Shown: one piece after another, positions 8,985 through 16,524 of the stretch
How positions within the stretch are numbered: the stretch's first letter is position 1
Layout: the number at the start of each line of letters is the position of its first letter
Assembly (NCBI RefSeq): GCF_023715365.1
Contig: NZ_JAMBNZ010000010.1
Span: 1 to 64,000 of the forward strand
Direction of reading: 5' to 3'
DNA length: 64,000 bases
Source of the DNA: Georgenia satyanarayanai
GTDB lineage: Bacteria; Actinomycetota; Actinomycetes; Actinomycetales; Actinomycetaceae
Made by a program: the position numbers and the translations under genes
The notes under the pieces: model-generated
Seen by the model: only the letters and a program-made list of their open reading frames with translations
What the model was told of the DNA's origin: nothing
Databases searched by the model: none

Positions 8985-9893
8985 GTGGCCCGCCGTACCA
9001 GGATGGCGGGCGTGAGTCGTCTCGCGGACAGGTACGAGCTGCGGCACGTCGTCGGACGTGGCGGGATGGGACGTGTCTGGGCGGCCCGTGACGTGCACTC
9101 CGGGCGCGACGTCGCCGTCAAGACCGCCGAGGCGGTACGCGGCGGGACCGGTGCGCTGCGGCGGGAGGCGGCGCTCGCGGCGTCGGTCGACCACCCGGGG
9201 GTCGTGGAGGTCCACGACGCGGGTCACGACGGCGACATGGACTATCTCGTCATGGACCTCCTCAGCGGGCCCGACCTCGCCGCCGTGCTGGAAGACGGGC
9301 CGGTGCCGCCGGCGGAGGCGCTGCGGATCGTGCACGACCTCGCCGACGCGCTGGCCGCCGTCCACGACGCAGGGGTGGTCCACGGCGACGTCAAGCCGGC
9401 GAACGTCGTCCTCACCGACGACGCCGTCGTGCTCGTGGACTTCGGCGTCGCGGCCGCCTCGCCCTCCTGCGCCGGCCCCGTGACGTTCGGGACGGCACCG
9501 TACATGGCCCCGGAGCAGGTCGCGTCGGCGCCGGCGACCGGTGCGAGCGACGTCTACGCCCTCGGCTGCCTCCTCACCGCGACGCTCGCCGGCCGGCCAC
9601 CCTTCACCGCGGACTCGCCGACGGAGATCCTCCACCGCCACGTGCGGGCGGCGGCACCGCGGCTGCGCGAGCTCGTGCTCGATGTCCCCCCGAGTCTGGA
9701 CGAGCTGGGTGCGGCGATGCTCCACAAGGAGCCAAACGGTCGCTGCTCTGCCGCGGAGGTGCGTGACGTGCTCGCCGACATGCGCGGAGAGGTCAAGCTC
9801 CCGCACCGCCCGCTGCGACCAGTGGGCAATATGGTGAGCCGCCCGGAGCCTGACGCGACGAGGCCGATCCTCGAGCTGTCCCCGGCGGTCTGA
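8985..9893 (+). CDS. Soluble Ser/Thr protein kinase, kinase domain only
   Basis: Hanks-type kinase. Visible elements in order are the glycine loop GRGGMGRVW, VAVKTA with the ATP-anchoring lysine, the catalytic loop HGDVKPANVV, the metal-binding DFGVAA and GTAPYMAPEQ of the activation segment. The catalytic loop has Gly in place of the Arg of HRD, so it is not an RD kinase and may not need activation-loop phosphorylation. The 302-residue protein ends soon after the kinase fold. Unlike most actinobacterial Pkn proteins it has no transmembrane helix and no PASTA or other sensor domain. GTG at 8985 follows GAGAGG; ATG 9003 and GTG 9012 are possible later starts. Substrates unknown. Confidence 0.9.
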   Translation: MARRTRMAGVSRLADRYELRHVVGRGGMGRVWAARDVHSGRDVAVKTAEAVRGGTGALRREAALAASVDHPGVVEVHDAGHDGDMDYLVMDLLSGPDLAAVLEDGPVPPAEALRIVHDLADALAAVHDAGVVHGDVKPANVVLTDDAVVLVDFGVAAASPSCAGPVTFGTAPYMAPEQVASAPATGASDVYALGCLLTATLAGRPPFTADSPTEILHRHVRAAAPRLRELVLDVPPSLDELGAAMLHKEPNGRCSAAEVRDVLADMRGEVKLPHRPLRPVGNMVSRPEPDATRPILELSPAV

Positions 9894-9941
9894 CGGCGCA
9901 CCTGCTCGGTCGAGGCTCAGGCGAGAGCCGGCAACCGCCGG

Positions 9942-10100
9942 TCACCACAGGAACGTCATGCAGCCGATCGCGAAGACGACGAGACCGCCGAAGAGGACGA
10001 GCGTCAGCAACGCGCTCTCCAGCTCGCTCGGGGCCTGGTACTCCTGTTCGTCGGGTGCCGGCCCGGGGGGCTCGGCGCCGACGGTGGGTTCCGTGCTCAT
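9942..10100 (-). CDS. 52-residue single-span membrane protein, last gene of the nitric oxide reductase operon
   Basis: Unrecognised small protein: a polar Pro/Glu-rich N-terminal half followed by one transmembrane helix (about residues 30-50) that contains one cysteine and ends with Trp at the C-terminus. The ATG at 10100 overlaps the TGA of the upstream gene in the ATGA pattern, which strongly supports translation as part of the operon. The layout resembles small accessory subunits of heme-copper oxidases (CcoQ-like) in size and topology, but there is no sequence identity to claim. It is convergent with the kinase gene, 48 bp away. Confidence 0.7.
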   Translation of the reverse strand: MSTEPTVGAEPPGPAPDEQEYQAPSELESALLTLVLFGGLVVFAIGCMTFLW

Positions 10101-10510
10101 GTGTTCACCACCCAACGCTGGATCTCGGTGTACATGGCGATGGTGAGGATGGTGAAGACGACGCCCATGAAGGCGGTGTACATCCAGCGGCTGCGGTGGT
10201 CGGCCAGCCAGAACCGCCTGACGGCGACGACCCCGTTGACCACGGCGAGCACGCACAGCAGGAGACCGACCGGTGCTGCCACCCGTCCAGCGAGACTCAG
10301 CGCCGGCACCGCGAGGGGCACCGCCAGGTACGTGATGAGGCAGCGGACGGCCGACACCACCACCGAGACGCGGAAGGCCCGGTGCGCACCGGTGCCGCTC
10401 TTCCGGTCAACACCGGTGACCCCGAGGAGGCGCCGCATGTACCGGTCAGCGGTGCGGTCGGAGCGGAAGCCGGCGAGCGGGGCGACGGCCGGCGCCTGGG
10501 AGGTGGTCAT
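10097..10510 (-). CDS. 137-residue conserved-type membrane protein in the nitric oxide reductase operon
   Basis: Unrecognised protein with a basic N-terminal region and about three hydrophobic segments (approximately residues 47-75, 80-98 and 114-130). It begins at ATG 10510, with GGAGGAG upstream and an ATGA overlap with the preceding gene, and its stop overlaps the next ATG. Both overlaps and the membrane topology support co-expression with the oxidoreductase. It could be a membrane accessory subunit or assembly factor. No cofactor motif is visible. Confidence 0.75.
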   Translation of the reverse strand: MTTSQAPAVAPLAGFRSDRTADRYMRRLLGVTGVDRKSGTGAHRAFRVSVVVSAVRCLITYLAVPLAVPALSLAGRVAAPVGLLLCVLAVVNGVVAVRRFWLADHRSRWMYTAFMGVVFTILTIAMYTEIQRWVVNT

Positions 10511-10812
10511 GTCATCTCCTCCTGTGCCGCGCGGCCGCGGTAGTGGGACCACAGCCGCCGTACTCCGAGCATCGCCATGCCCAGGCCCAGTCCCCCCAGG
10601 ACGAATCCCCCGAACAGCCCCCAGTACTGCGGGTTCATCTCCACGGCTGCCTCCTGCGAACCCGTGATGGACCCCACCAGGAAGCCGAACAGCGGGGCGA
10701 GCGCCGCTGTGCCGATCCCGAGCACGAGCCTCCAGAAACCGGGCGGGGTGGGCACGAGCCGTACTGGCCGACCGGGGGCGGGCAGCAGCGGGTCGTCGCT
10801 GGACTCGCTCAT
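10507..10812 (-). CDS. 101-residue two-span membrane protein in the nitric oxide reductase operon
   Basis: Unrecognised small protein. Two hydrophobic segments (about residues 27-48 and 60-84) flank a short polar loop; the second is very Gly-rich (FGGFVLGGLGLGMAML), a composition favouring helix packing. The ATG at 10812 overlaps the slipin stop (ATGA), and the TGA at 10507 overlaps the next start. Function is inferred only from position. Confidence 0.72.
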   Translation of the reverse strand: MSESSDDPLLPAPGRPVRLVPTPPGFWRLVLGIGTAALAPLFGFLVGSITGSQEAAVEMNPQYWGLFGGFVLGGLGLGMAMLGVRRLWSHYRGRAAQEEMT

Positions 10813-11669
10813 CGCGACTCTCCTTCCGCGTGGTCGTCGACGACGCTCAGCCCACGCGTCTCGGACCTTTCGTCGCGGCTGCCGGCGGTGGGTGCACGCG
10901 CGGCAGGTGGACTCTGCCCGAACGCGTTCATCAACGGTCCGATGATGTCCATCGGCAGCGGGAACACGACGGTGGAGTTCTGGTCGGCGCCCAGCTCGAG
11001 GAGCGTCTGCAGGTAGCGCAGCTGCAAGGAGGCTGGCGCCTCGCTGAGCGTCAGCGCCGCGTCCCGCAGCTCCTGCGACGCCTCCAGCTCGCCGTGGGCG
11101 CTGATCACCTTGGCGCGGCGTTCCCGCTCGGCCTCGGCCTGGCGTGCCATGGCGCGTTGCATCATCTCCGGGATCTCCACGTCCTTGATCTCCACCACGG
11201 AGACCTCCACACCCCACGGCACGGCTTGGCGGGCGATGGACTGCTGGAGGTCGTCGTTGAGGTCGGCGCGGTGGGCCAGCAGCGTGTCGAGGTCGGCGCG
11301 ACCGACGACCGACCGCAGCGTGGTCTGGGCGAACTGGGAGGTGGCGACCGCGTGGTTCTCCACCGTCATCACCGACTTCACCGGGTCGACGACCCTGAAC
11401 ATCACCACGGCGTTGACCCGGGCGGTGACGTTGTCACGCGTGATGACCTCCTGCGGCGGGATGGTCAGGGTGACCACGCGCAGGTCCACGGGCACCAGTG
11501 TGTCCAGCAACGGCAGCCGGACGACGATGCCCGGGCCCAGTGCGCCGCGCAGACGCCCCAGCCGGAACGCGACCACGCGTTCGTACTCGCGGACCATCCG
11601 CAGCGAGAGAAAGGCCAGCACCACGACGACGGCGGTCAGCATGATGGCGATGAGCAGGGTGTCATCCAT
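10809..11669 (-). CDS. Slipin / stomatin-like SPFH (band 7) protein
   Basis: 286-residue membrane-anchored scaffold protein. An N-terminal hydrophobic helix (residues 4-23) is followed by the SPFH domain: REYERVVAFRLGR, GPGIVVRLPLLD, the TIPPQEVITRDNV segment, then a charged helical region with Glu/Ala/Arg heptads (ARQAEAERERRAKVISA) typical of the oligomerising coiled coil. Slipins assemble into large membrane cages and often pair with a NfeD-like partner; no NfeD is present here, and the neighbours are small membrane proteins. The start ATG at 11669 overlaps the upstream gene by 8 bp. A link to organising or protecting the nitric oxide reductase in membrane microdomains is inferred from the operon alone. 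Confidence 0.9.
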   Translation of the reverse strand: MDDTLLIAIMLTAVVVVLAFLSLRMVREYERVVAFRLGRLRGALGPGIVVRLPLLDTLVPVDLRVVTLTIPPQEVITRDNVTARVNAVVMFRVVDPVKSVMTVENHAVATSQFAQTTLRSVVGRADLDTLLAHRADLNDDLQQSIARQAVPWGVEVSVVEIKDVEIPEMMQRAMARQAEAERERRAKVISAHGELEASQELRDAALTLSEAPASLQLRYLQTLLELGADQNSTVVFPLPMDIIGPLMNAFGQSPPAARAPTAGSRDERSETRGLSVVDDHAEGESR

Positions 11670-12291
11670 CCTCAGGTTCCCTTCGGTCGGAGGCGTAGCT
11701 GGTGCGCCGGCGAGCCACCGCCTCGGCGACCACGCCGCGGTCGGCGAGGTTCTCGTCCAGCGTCTGGAAGCGCACGCCCTCCGGAACGGCCGGCGTCCGC
11801 CGCAGGTGGGACCACAGCGGCAGCGCGGCCAGGGCGATGACGAACGTCGCCCCCAGCAGCACCAGCTGCGCGGCCCAGCCGTCGACGGTGAACGCGGTGG
11901 CCAGCGGCCACAGCGCGGCCAGCACGGTGACCGCGCAGGCGATGCCACGGTGGAACCTGGCCGACTCGGAGGCCGGCCACACGTCGATCATCCGCTTCAT
12001 CTCCCGTCCGTCGTCGGACGTGGTGCAGCTGTCCTTGACCGGGCAGGAGTTGCAGATCGTGGGACTCCCGCGGTAGCGCATCACCCGGTTGTCCGGGTCG
12101 AAGGACTGCGGCCACAACCACTGGTCCTCGGGACACTGCCAGGCGTCGTGGTCCTCGTGGTACGTGAATCCCGGCGTCTGCTGCTTCTCGTGGGCCGACT
12201 GCGCCCGCCGGGCGAACTGGTCGATCCCGTAGGCCACCAGCAGCAGCACCGCCCCGTAGCCGGCGGCCATCCACACCCAGGGCTCACTCAT
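11662..12291 (-). CDS. Membrane protein with a four-cysteine cluster, encoded next to nitric oxide reductase
   Basis: Not recognised as a named family. The 209-residue protein has an N-terminal helix (about 8-24), a soluble loop with Cys53, Cys80, Cys83 and Cys89 (spacing C-x26-C-x2-C-x5-C), then two hydrophobic segments (about 115-155) and a polar tail. The loop reads like a metal-binding ribbon. Its pattern (CPEDQWL, then MRYRGSPTICNSCPVKDSC) resembles the cysteine cluster of IS1182-type transposases, with no transposase catalytic domain present. A zinc or Fe-S role, perhaps in nitric oxide sensing or electron transfer, is speculation. ATG 12291 overlaps the reductase stop by 8 bp. Confidence 0.75.
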   Translation of the reverse strand: MSEPWVWMAAGYGAVLLLVAYGIDQFARRAQSAHEKQQTPGFTYHEDHDAWQCPEDQWLWPQSFDPDNRVMRYRGSPTICNSCPVKDSCTTSDDGREMKRMIDVWPASESARFHRGIACAVTVLAALWPLATAFTVDGWAAQLVLLGATFVIALAALPLWSHLRRTPAVPEGVRFQTLDENLADRGVVAEAVARRRTSYASDRREPEDG

Positions 12292-14701
12292 CGCTCGGCC
12301 TCCCCGCTGCGCCGTCTCGGCGGTCTGAGGCGTAGCCGCTCCCAGGGGTCCTACGGGCCGGACCCGCGGTCGTGATTCCGGTGCGGTCCTCGCGCGCCTC
12401 CTCGTGCTCCTCCACGAAGAGGGTCTCCGGCTCCATCCGGGTGACGGTGGCCTTGATCCCGTGCCGGACGCCCAGCCAGCAGATCCACACGAACGGCAGA
12501 ATGCCGCCAAGGAGGAAGAGGACGTCACCGGGCATCCGCAGCCACTCGAGGACAACGTTGCCGGGCTGGGTGATGTACCCGAGGGTGCGGGCCTCGTAGT
12601 AGCCGAAGTTGACGGAGTTCCACAGCTGCATGACCCCCAGCGGCAGCAGCGTCGCGAACACCATCCAGGCCAGCCCGATGTTGAGTGACCAGAAAGAGAT
12701 CTTGGCCAGTCTGTCCGGCCATCGGTCGGGCGGGATGATGTAGCGCAAGGCGAAGAGCGCCAGCCCGATCGCCAGCATCCCGTACACGCCCATCATCGAG
12801 CCGTGGGCGTGGTTCGCCGTCAGAGCAGTGCCGATCTGGAAGTAGGACACGATCGGCAGGTTGATGAGGAACCCGAAGACGCCCGCGCCGAGAAAGTTCC
12901 AAAAGCCGACGGCCACGAGGAACATCACCGCCCAGCGGTGGGGGAACGGTGCGCTGTTGCGTGACTCCTGCCTGGCTCCCAGCTGCAGGAACGTCCAGGC
13001 CTCGATGGTGAGGAAGGTCAGCGGGATGACCTCGAGAGCGGAGAAGAAGGCGCCGAGGGCCATGTGCTCGACCGGCGTGCCCGAGAAGTACAGGTGGTGC
13101 ATCGTGCCGATGACCCCGCCCATTGAGTACAGGATCACGTCGAGGAGGATGACCTGGATGGCGATCTTGCGCCTCACCACGCCGAGCATGACGAACACGT
13201 AGGCGACCATCACGGTGGTGAACAGCTCGAGGAAGTCCTCCACCCACAGGTGCACCACCCAGAAGCGCCAGAACTCGGCGACCGTCAGGTGGGTCTCGGT
13301 GGTGGCGAGCAGCCCGACGGCGTAGAAGGCGGGGATCGCCAGCCCCGCGTAGAGGAACAGCCAGGGCATGTTGAACTTCGACTCGGTACGCAGCCGGGAG
13401 CGGATCGCCCGGTAGATGATGAGGATCCACAGGAACAGCCCGATGACCAGCAGGATTTGCCAGAAGCGCGGCAGGTCCAGGTACTCCCACTGCTGGTCGA
13501 AGAAGATCGAGCCCTTGGCCCACTCGGGCCCGAAGATGCTCACGGCAGTGCTGCCGAGCATCCCGACGACGACGAGCGTCAGCGCGCCCAGCAGGCCGTA
13601 GGCCAGCCAGTGCTGCCGCTTGGGTTCCCGGCCCGAGATGATGGGGGCGAGGAAGATCGCGGCGGCGAGGAACGCGGCTGCGGTCCACAGCAGGGAGAGC
13701 TGGACGTGCCAGGTGCGGGAGAGGTTGAACGGCAGTACCTGGGCCAGGTCGAGTCCGAAGAAACCGCTAAGCTCCACGCGATAGTGCTCGACGGCGGCGC
13801 CGAGGGTCGCCTGGACGAGGAAGAGCAGCGAGACGACGAGGAAGAACCAGGACGTGGCCTTCTGCGCCTTGGTGATGCCCACTGCCCCGGGCTGGAGGAA
13901 GCGCAGCGACGGCGACTCGCTGCCCTTCCACCCGATGTTCCTGCTCCATCGGCCGTAGAGCGCAAACAGGATGCCGAGGCCGGCGAGCAGCGCGACCAGC
14001 GAGATGCCGGACCATACGAGGATGTCTGCGGTGGGCTTGTTGTCGACGCGCGGCTCCGGCGGCCAGTTGTTGGTGTAGGAGTAGTCGTGCCCCGGCCGCT
14101 CGGCAGCGCTCGCCCACGCCGTCCAGGCGAAGAACGCCGTCAACGCGTGGATCTCCTCCGGATCGGTGATCTTGCTCGGCAGGAGCCCGTGCTCGGTGGT
14201 GTCGACGCCGAAGAAGTCGGCGTAGTAGTTGCGGATGTCCGTGAAGGCGGCGACCTGCTCGTCGGTGAGGACCAGGTCACCGGTCTGCGGGTCGTAGCGG
14301 TTGGTCCGCATCATCTGCGTCGTCGTGGTCTGTGGGTCCGCCACCCCCTGTCCCTCGAGGGACTCACGGACGTGCTCGCTGCTCAGGCGCAGGTACTCCG
14401 CGGTGTAGTCAGGGCCCAGGTACGCGCCGTGGCCGACGATGGACCCGTACTGCTGCAGCCCGCGTCGCAGGAATATCTGCTGTCCCTCGGTGATCTCCTC
14501 CTCGGTGAAGACTGCGTCACCGGAGGTGTCGACCGCCCGCTGCGGGAGGGGCATCGAGTCCGTGTACGTGCGATAAGCCAGCACCCCCATGACGAGGAAG
14601 CCGAAGATGAGCACGAGGGCGACGCCCTGGACCCAACCCTTGGAAATGGCGATCTCGGTCCTGGACGCGTCGTGCTGGGTCTTGCGGTCGTCGACGCTCA
14701 T
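12284..14701 (-). CDS. norB: Quinol-dependent nitric oxide reductase (qNOR)
   Basis: Reduces 2 NO to N2O at the membrane using quinol. The 805-residue single-chain form has an N-terminal helix (about 24-44), a large periplasmic cytochrome-c-like domain without a heme c motif (EEITEGQQIFLRRG region), then the heme-copper-oxidase-type helical bundle. Active-site residues are visible: Glu488 and Glu492 in WVEDFLELF, non-heme iron histidines His535 and His536 in GTMHHLYF, and heme ligands His631 and His633 in NHAHGSMMG. The residue after Glu488 is Asp, where the family usually has Gly. ATG 14701 follows GGGGGAGG; an in-frame start 72 bp upstream is less likely. With no other denitrification gene nearby, NO detoxification is the likely role. 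Confidence 0.94.
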   Translation of the reverse strand: MSVDDRKTQHDASRTEIAISKGWVQGVALVLIFGFLVMGVLAYRTYTDSMPLPQRAVDTSGDAVFTEEEITEGQQIFLRRGLQQYGSIVGHGAYLGPDYTAEYLRLSSEHVRESLEGQGVADPQTTTTQMMRTNRYDPQTGDLVLTDEQVAAFTDIRNYYADFFGVDTTEHGLLPSKITDPEEIHALTAFFAWTAWASAAERPGHDYSYTNNWPPEPRVDNKPTADILVWSGISLVALLAGLGILFALYGRWSRNIGWKGSESPSLRFLQPGAVGITKAQKATSWFFLVVSLLFLVQATLGAAVEHYRVELSGFFGLDLAQVLPFNLSRTWHVQLSLLWTAAAFLAAAIFLAPIISGREPKRQHWLAYGLLGALTLVVVGMLGSTAVSIFGPEWAKGSIFFDQQWEYLDLPRFWQILLVIGLFLWILIIYRAIRSRLRTESKFNMPWLFLYAGLAIPAFYAVGLLATTETHLTVAEFWRFWVVHLWVEDFLELFTTVMVAYVFVMLGVVRRKIAIQVILLDVILYSMGGVIGTMHHLYFSGTPVEHMALGAFFSALEVIPLTFLTIEAWTFLQLGARQESRNSAPFPHRWAVMFLVAVGFWNFLGAGVFGFLINLPIVSYFQIGTALTANHAHGSMMGVYGMLAIGLALFALRYIIPPDRWPDRLAKISFWSLNIGLAWMVFATLLPLGVMQLWNSVNFGYYEARTLGYITQPGNVVLEWLRMPGDVLFLLGGILPFVWICWLGVRHGIKATVTRMEPETLFVEEHEEAREDRTGITTAGPARRTPGSGYASDRRDGAAGRPSDE

Positions 14702-14756
14702 GACGGAACCTCCCCCGTTCCGCAGGCCGGCTCCGTAGGCGGCTCTGCTGGCGCCG

Positions 14757-14762
14757 ACTATG
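14757..14762 (-). promoter_or_regulatory. Possible -10 of the nitric oxide reductase operon
   Basis: CATAGT on the minus strand, 55 bp upstream of the norB start. The -35 is unclear. No convincing NsrR, FNR/NnrR or NorR site was seen in the 211-bp gap (14702-14912), which otherwise shows nothing recognisable. Confidence 0.25.
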
Positions 14763-14912
14763 CCGCGAGACACGCTGGTTGTCCATGCCTGCGGCGGGAG
14801 GGCGGCGCGAGGAGCTGTTCGTCCCTGTCACCGTCCAGCCGTCGGGGCACGGGGAAAGAATGCTCCCCGTGATGTCGTTCCCCGACCTCTCACACGTTCC
14901 CGGGTGGAGGCT

Positions 14913-15545
14913 TCAGACCTGGGCGAACCAGCAGCTCTCGACGACGTCTCCCGCACCGGTCGTGAGGACGCGGCGCGGCCCGGCCGGCGCGAATCCCGCC
15001 GAGGAGAGGAAGCGGGTGCGGGCGTCGTCCTCCTGGCCCGCCCACATGACGAGCGACGTCGCGCCCGCCTCGCCGGCGAGGTCGACGCAGGCGGCGAGCA
15101 GCCGGGAGCCGTGCCCCTCGCGCGTGTGAGAGTCCTCGACCTCCAGCGCCAGCACCTCCACCGGCGCCTCGCCGGCGGACTCGGGCAGCTCCACGCCCTC
15201 GGCCGGGGCAAAGGCGAGGAAGCCGACGACCTCGACGCCCGCGCAGGCGGTGAGGACGCGGTGGCGCTGGCTGGGCGGGGCACTGACGGCCGCCTGCCAC
15301 TGGGCGGTCACGGCGGAGGTGTCGACCGCGCCGAGCTCCTCCTCGGTGATGATCCCGCGCCCGCGCCACGCCGCCAGCTGCAGTCGGGTGACGAGAGGGG
15401 CGTCCTCGGGGACGGCCGGGCGCACGGAAAGGTCCGCCGTCGGGCCGTGGTCGTGACCCGCGTGCGGGTCGTCGTCGGGCAGGGCGCCGGCTGCCAGGGC
15501 ACCGAGCAGGTCGTCCGCGTCGTGCGGCGTGCTGTCCATCCTCAC
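14913..15545 (-). CDS. GNAT-family N-acetyltransferase
   Basis: Acetyl-CoA-dependent acetyltransferase of unknown substrate. The GNAT core starts near residue 39 (LSVRPAVPEDAPLVTRL); motif A is represented by VLALEVEDSHTREGHGSRLL, with the acetyl-CoA pyrophosphate loop variant REGHGS, and a C-terminal FLSSAGFAPAGPRR segment is typical. The first 38 residues are polar and His/Asp-rich (DPHAGHDHG) and not part of the fold. GTG 15545 is chosen because a -10 (TAGCCT) lies 6 bp upstream; ATG 15539, two codons later, is an alternative. It is divergent from dapA. Confidence 0.85.
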   Translation of the reverse strand: MRMDSTPHDADDLLGALAAGALPDDDPHAGHDHGPTADLSVRPAVPEDAPLVTRLQLAAWRGRGIITEEELGAVDTSAVTAQWQAAVSAPPSQRHRVLTACAGVEVVGFLAFAPAEGVELPESAGEAPVEVLALEVEDSHTREGHGSRLLAACVDLAGEAGATSLVMWAGQEDDARTRFLSSAGFAPAGPRRVLTTGAGDVVESCWFAQV

Positions 15546-15551
15546 CCCAGC

Positions 15552-15557
15552 AGGCTA
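15552..15557 (-). promoter_or_regulatory. -10 element of the acetyltransferase gene, leaderless type
   Basis: TAGCCT on the minus strand lies 6 bp before GTG 15545. Confidence 0.5.
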
Positions 15558-15611
15558 CCGGCGCGGGCGGTCACAGCGCGGACCGCCGCGGTCCCCGGCC
15601 CACGCGGGCGG

Positions 15612-15617
15612 TACCGT
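15612..15617 (+). promoter_or_regulatory. -10 element of dapA, leaderless type
   Basis: TACCGT is 7 bp before the ATG at 15625. No ribosome binding site is present in between. Confidence 0.6.
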
Positions 15618-15624
15618 CGTCCCC

Positions 15625-16524
15625 ATGAACGCCGCCGCACCCTCGCGCACCTTCGGCTCGGTGTCGGTCGCCATGGTGACCCCCTTCCACGCCGACGGCA
15701 CGGTCGACGTGCCCACCGCGCAGCAGCTGGCCGTCGACCTCGTCGACGCCGGCTGCGACAGCCTCGTCGTCAACGGCACGACCGGGGAGTCCTCGACCAC
15801 CCACCAGCCCGAGAAGGACGCGCTCGTGCGCGGCGTCGTCGAGGCCGTGGGGGAGCGAGCCATGGTCATCGCCGGCGCCGGGTCCAACGACACCGCCCAC
15901 GCCGTGCGCATCGCCAAGAGCGCCGAGCGCACCGGCGCCCACGGGCTGCTCGTCGTCACCCCGTACTACAACCGGCCCTCCCAGGAGGGTGTCCACACCC
16001 ACATCCGCACCATCGCGGACGCGACGGGTCTGCCGGTCATGCTCTACGACATCCCCGGGCGGACCGGCGTCGCGATCGGCGACGAGATCCTCGACCGGCT
16101 CGCCGAGCACCCCCGCATCCTCGCGGTCAAGGACGCGACCGGGGACGTGCCGCACGGCTTCGAGCGCATGGCCCGCACCGGCCTGGAATACTACTCCGGT
16201 GACGACGGACTGAACTTCGCCTGGCTCGCGCACGGCGCCTCCGGCGTCGTCAGCGTCGTCGGGCACCTCGCGGCCGGCGCGTACGCCGAGATGGTTGCCG
16301 AGGTCGACGACGGCGACCTCGTCGCCGCCCGCGCCGTCGCGAACCGCACCCGGGGCCTGGTCAATGCCATCATGGGAGGTGGCCAGGGCGCCGTCATGGT
16401 CAAGGAGGCACTTCACCTCCAGGGCCGACTGCCCAGCCCGGCCGTGCGGCTGCCGCTCGTGCGCGCCGCGGAGAACGAGATCGTGGCACTGGAACAGGTG
16501 CTGCGCCAGGAAGGACTTCTGTGA
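15625..16524 (+). CDS. dapA: 4-hydroxy-tetrahydrodipicolinate synthase DapA
   Basis: Condenses pyruvate with aspartate semialdehyde, the first committed step to diaminopimelate and lysine. The 299-residue TIM barrel shows GTTGESSTT (residues 52-60), TPYYNRP with catalytic Tyr at 114-115, and the Schiff-base Lys169 in LAVKDATGD. The ATG at 15625 is the first codon consistent with the family length; the open frame upstream is not used. The stop overlaps the GTG of the RNase J gene by 4 bp, the dapA-rnj order known from mycobacteria. Confidence 0.97.
   Translation: MNAAAPSRTFGSVSVAMVTPFHADGTVDVPTAQQLAVDLVDAGCDSLVVNGTTGESSTTHQPEKDALVRGVVEAVGERAMVIAGAGSNDTAHAVRIAKSAERTGAHGLLVVTPYYNRPSQEGVHTHIRTIADATGLPVMLYDIPGRTGVAIGDEILDRLAEHPRILAVKDATGDVPHGFERMARTGLEYYSGDDGLNFAWLAHGASGVVSVVGHLAAGAYAEMVAEVDDGDLVAARAVANRTRGLVNAIMGGGQGAVMVKEALHLQGRLPSPAVRLPLVRAAENEIVALEQVLRQEGLL

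Noticed and set aside
11662-12291. Degenerate transposase pseudogene
   Set aside because: The frame is intact, overlaps both neighbours in operon style and contains membrane helices, so it is treated as a functional gene.
9942-14701. Recent horizontal transfer of the nitric oxide reductase operon
   Set aside because: A few less common codons are present, but GC content is still high, no mobile gene or repeat flanks it, and base composition could not be computed.
14702-14912. NsrR, FNR/NnrR or NorR operator upstream of the nitric oxide reductase operon
   Set aside because: No convincing palindrome of these types was found in the gap, so only a weak -10 is listed.
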